21,880 nt of DNA, from NCBI GenBank assembly GCA_050743075.1, contig JBOGDS010000067.1:1-21880 (forward strand). Reading direction: 5' to 3'. Positions 19,996-21,880 of the stretch are shown here, one piece after another. The position numbers were made by a program, and so were the translations under genes. The DNA comes from JBOGDS01 sp050743075. Lineage in GTDB: Bacteria > Actinomycetota > Actinomycetes > Jiangellales > Jiangellaceae. How positions within the stretch are numbered: the first letter of the stretch is position 1; every line of letters starts with the position of its first letter. The notes below the pieces were generated by a model. The model had not been told where the DNA came from. It worked only from the letters and a program-made list of their open reading frames with translations, and did no database searches.

Positions 19996-21684
19996 ATGAC
20001 GACACCCTCCGGGCCGGATCTCAAGCCAAGGTCGCGCGAGGTCACCGACGGCCTCGAACGCGCAGCAGCACGGGGGATGCTCCGCGCGGTCGGCATGACC
20101 GACGACGACTGGGAGAAGCCGCAGATCGGCGTCGGGTCGTCGTGGAACGAGATCACGCCGTGCAACCTCTCGCTCGACCGGCTGGCGAAGGCCGCCAAGG
20201 AGGGCGTCCACGCCGCCGGCGGGTTCCCGATGGAGTTCGGCACGATCTCGGTGTCCGACGGCATCTCGATGGGCCACGAGGGCATGCACTACTCGCTGGT
20301 CTCCCGCGAGGTGATCGCCGACTCGGTCGAGACCGTGTTCGGCGCGGAACGCCTCGACGGCGCCGTGCTGCTCGCGGGTTGCGACAAGTCCGAGCCGGCG
20401 ATGCTCATGGCAGCGGCCCGGCTCGACGTGGCCGCGGTCTTCCTCTACGCCGGCTCGATCCTGTCCGGCCGGATCGGCGACCGCGAGGTCACGATCATCG
20501 ACGCGTTCGAGGCTGTGGGTGCTTGTGCTCGTGGGTTGATCACACGGGCCGAGGTCGACGCGATCGAGCGCGCGATCTGTCCTGGCGAAGGCGCGTGCGG
20601 CGGTATGTACACCGCCAACACGATGGCCTCGGCGGCCGAGGCGCTCGGCATGTCACTGCCCGGCAGCGCAGCGCCACCCGCAGTTGACCGCCGCCGCGAC
20701 GGCTTCGCCCGCCGCTCCGGAGAGGCCGTCGTCGGACTACTCCGTCGCGGCATCACGACGCGCGACGTCCTCACCCGCGAGGCGTTCGAGAACGCGATCT
20801 CCGTCGTCATGGCGCTCGGCGGCTCGACCAACGCCGTCCTCCACCTGATGGCGATCGCCCACGAGGCCGAGGTCAAGCTCGATCTCGACGACTTCAACCG
20901 GATCGGCGACCAGGTGCCGCACCTGGCCGACGTCAAGCCGTTCGGCCGCTACGTGATGACCGACATCGACCGGATCGGGGGCGTCCCTGTCGTGATGCGG
21001 GCGCTGCTCGACGCCGGCCTGCTGCATGGGGACTGTCTCACCGTCACCGGCCGCACCATGGCCGAGAACCTGGCCTCGATCGCTCCGCCCGATCCCGATG
21101 GGAAGATCATCCACGCGCTCGCCGACCCGATCCACCGCACCGGGGGACTGACGATCGTCCGCGGGTCGCTGTCGCCGGACGGCGCCGTCGTCAAGACGGC
21201 CGGCTTCGACGCCTCGGTCTTCGAAGCCACCGCCCGGGTGTTCGACGGCGAGCGGGCCGCCATGGATGCGGTGGCCGACGGGACCGTCCTCCCCGGCGAT
21301 GCGGTGATCATCCGGTACGAGGGCCCGAAGGGCGGCCCCGGCATGCGCGAGATGCTCGCCGTCACCGGTGCGATCAAGGGCGCCGGCCTGGGGAAGTCGG
21401 TGCTGCTGGTCACGGACGGCAGATTCTCGGGCGGCACGACCGGTCTGTGCATCGGGCATGTGGCTCCCGAGGCCGTCGACGGCGGACCGATCGCGTTCGT
21501 GCGCGACGGCGACCGCATCCGGCTCGACGTCGGGGCACGCACGCTCGACCTGCTCGTGGACGGGCCGGAGCTGGCGGGGCGACGCGACGGCTGGGCGCCG
21601 CCGCCGGCCCGGTATCAGCGCGGTGTACTGGCCAAGTACGCACGCCTGGTGGGGTCGGCCGCGACCGGCGCCGTCTGCGACTGA
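19996..21684 (+). CDS. ilvD: Dihydroxy-acid dehydratase
   Basis: A 562-residue enzyme that dehydrates 2,3-dihydroxy-isovalerate and 2,3-dihydroxy-3-methylvalerate, the penultimate step in valine and isoleucine synthesis. Expected cluster ligands are C56 (NEITPCNLSL), C129 (LLAGCDKSEP) and C201 (PGEGACGGMYTANTM), consistent with the three-cysteine [2Fe-2S] form known from Mycobacterium. Other diagnostic segments are FGTISVSDGISMGHEGM, MALGGSTNAVLHL, and RYEGPKGGPGMREML followed by TDGRFSGGTTGLCIGHVAPEA near the C-terminus. Length is normal. It starts at ATG 19996 without a Shine-Dalgarno sequence but with TACCGT 8 nt upstream. The other ilv genes are not in the window. Confidence 0.97.
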   Translation: MTTPSGPDLKPRSREVTDGLERAAARGMLRAVGMTDDDWEKPQIGVGSSWNEITPCNLSLDRLAKAAKEGVHAAGGFPMEFGTISVSDGISMGHEGMHYSLVSREVIADSVETVFGAERLDGAVLLAGCDKSEPAMLMAAARLDVAAVFLYAGSILSGRIGDREVTIIDAFEAVGACARGLITRAEVDAIERAICPGEGACGGMYTANTMASAAEALGMSLPGSAAPPAVDRRRDGFARRSGEAVVGLLRRGITTRDVLTREAFENAISVVMALGGSTNAVLHLMAIAHEAEVKLDLDDFNRIGDQVPHLADVKPFGRYVMTDIDRIGGVPVVMRALLDAGLLHGDCLTVTGRTMAENLASIAPPDPDGKIIHALADPIHRTGGLTIVRGSLSPDGAVVKTAGFDASVFEATARVFDGERAAMDAVADGTVLPGDAVIIRYEGPKGGPGMREMLAVTGAIKGAGLGKSVLLVTDGRFSGGTTGLCIGHVAPEAVDGGPIAFVRDGDRIRLDVGARTLDLLVDGPELAGRRDGWAPPPARYQRGVLAKYARLVGSAATGAVCD

Positions 21685-21694
21685 TCGCTTCGTG

Positions 21695-21757
21695 GGAGTT
21701 GTCAGGCTGCGCCGCCCTGTTCGTCCTGGTCGCGGTCATTCCGATCATGACAACTCC
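21695..21757. repeat. Long inverted repeat after ilvD
   Basis: GGAGTTGTCA (21695-21704) and TGACAACTCC (21748-21757) are perfect 10-bp arms enclosing 43 nt. A competing small hairpin, GTCAT (21735-21739) with ATGAC (21747-21751), shares bases with the right arm. There is no T-run, so it is not a typical intrinsic terminator. It could be a dispersed intergenic repeat, a binding site or an RNA structure just upstream of the next gene. Confidence 0.5.
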
Positions 21758-21771
21758 GTGGAGGTGCGGCG

Positions 21772-21777
21772 TAGCGT
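21772..21777 (+). promoter_or_regulatory. -10 element for the last gene of the window
   Basis: TAGCGT stands 6 nt before the ATG at 21784. ATGACA (21747-21752), inside the right arm of the inverted repeat, is a possible -35 box at a long 19-nt spacing. If so, a protein bound at the repeat would control this promoter. Confidence 0.45.
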
Positions 21778-21783
21778 CGACGC

Positions 21784-21880
21784 ATGTCGTCGCTCGCCTT
21801 CCGCTTGGGCTCCGCCTATTCCGTCGCGGCCGCGGCGCTCCTCGCCGTCGCGGCGTGGTGGCTGACGGCCGCCCGGCCCC
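21784..21880 (+). CDS. Putative membrane protein (3' end outside window)
   Basis: Only the first 32 residues are visible. They read MSSLAFRLGSAYSVAAAALL and continue with Ala, Val, Trp and Leu, giving one hydrophobic helix (about 12-27) that could be a signal anchor or first membrane span. The start is supported by TAGCGT 6 nt upstream and by the change to coding-like third positions. No family can be named from this length. Confidence 0.55.
   Translation, partial: MSSLAFRLGSAYSVAAAALLAVAAWWLTAARP

Noticed and set aside
1..21880. tRNA, rRNA, CRISPR array, insertion sequence or phage genes
   Set aside because: No tRNA-like cloverleaf, spaced direct repeats, transposase or integrase motifs were seen on either strand.

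Overview
The window is about 70% G+C and reads as a chromosomal segment of an actinomycete. Pointers are GTG starts and 4-nt GTGA/ATGA overlaps, a luciferase-like (LLM) F420-type oxidoreductase, a PadR/DUF1707 pair, a RecQ-type helicase tail carrying a phosphoribosyltransferase-like domain, and an IlvD whose three cysteines fit the actinobacterial [2Fe-2S] type. Many genes have a TANNNT hexamer 6-8 nt before the start codon, which is the layout of leaderless transcripts. I cannot fix the genus from sequence alone.

Layout. 1-1040 (+): 3' end of a RecQ-like helicase, then a nitroreductase. 1072-4630: a NarL-type response regulator (-) and a NarL-family histidine kinase (-), separated by an opposite-strand block holding a short antitoxin remnant, a Doc toxin and an AlkZ-like DNA glycosylase. 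4786-5816 (-): PadR regulator overlapping a DUF1707 membrane protein; a palindrome overlaps the predicted PadR promoter. 6076-9612 (+): the gatC-gatA-gatB operon, with a 71-residue hydrophobic protein embedded between gatA and gatB and overlapping both by 4 nt. 9669-10230 (+): a VapBC-type toxin-antitoxin pair. 10233-14352 (-): a four-gene redox operon made of an Fe-S oxidoreductase of GlcF/HdrD type, a GlcD-type FAD oxidase, an 86-residue unknown protein and an LLM oxidoreductase, read from a well-formed sigma70-like promoter. 14452-15594 (-): a lipoprotein of the sugar-dehydrogenase beta-propeller family, divergent from 15667-17646 (+), a membrane-anchored M1-like metallopeptidase. 17607-19946 (+): a D-2-hydroxyacid dehydrogenase, a seven-Asp-box beta-propeller protein and a MoaD/ThiS-like protein. 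19996-21684 (+): ilvD, then a long inverted repeat and the start of a membrane protein cut by the window end.

The backbone is housekeeping: amidation of mischarged Glu-tRNA(Gln)/Asp-tRNA(Asn) by GatCAB, and branched-chain amino acid synthesis by IlvD. The accessory material is the Doc/AlkZ-like block inside a two-component locus, the VapBC pair and the redox operon. The best candidate for something not yet described is that redox operon. Its Fe-S subunit keeps the exact spacing of two CCG domains but has Asp or Ser at several ligand cysteines, its FAD subunit carries a Cys-His-Gly-Ala-Cys motif near the C-terminus, and both are coupled to an unknown 86-residue protein and an F420-type enzyme.
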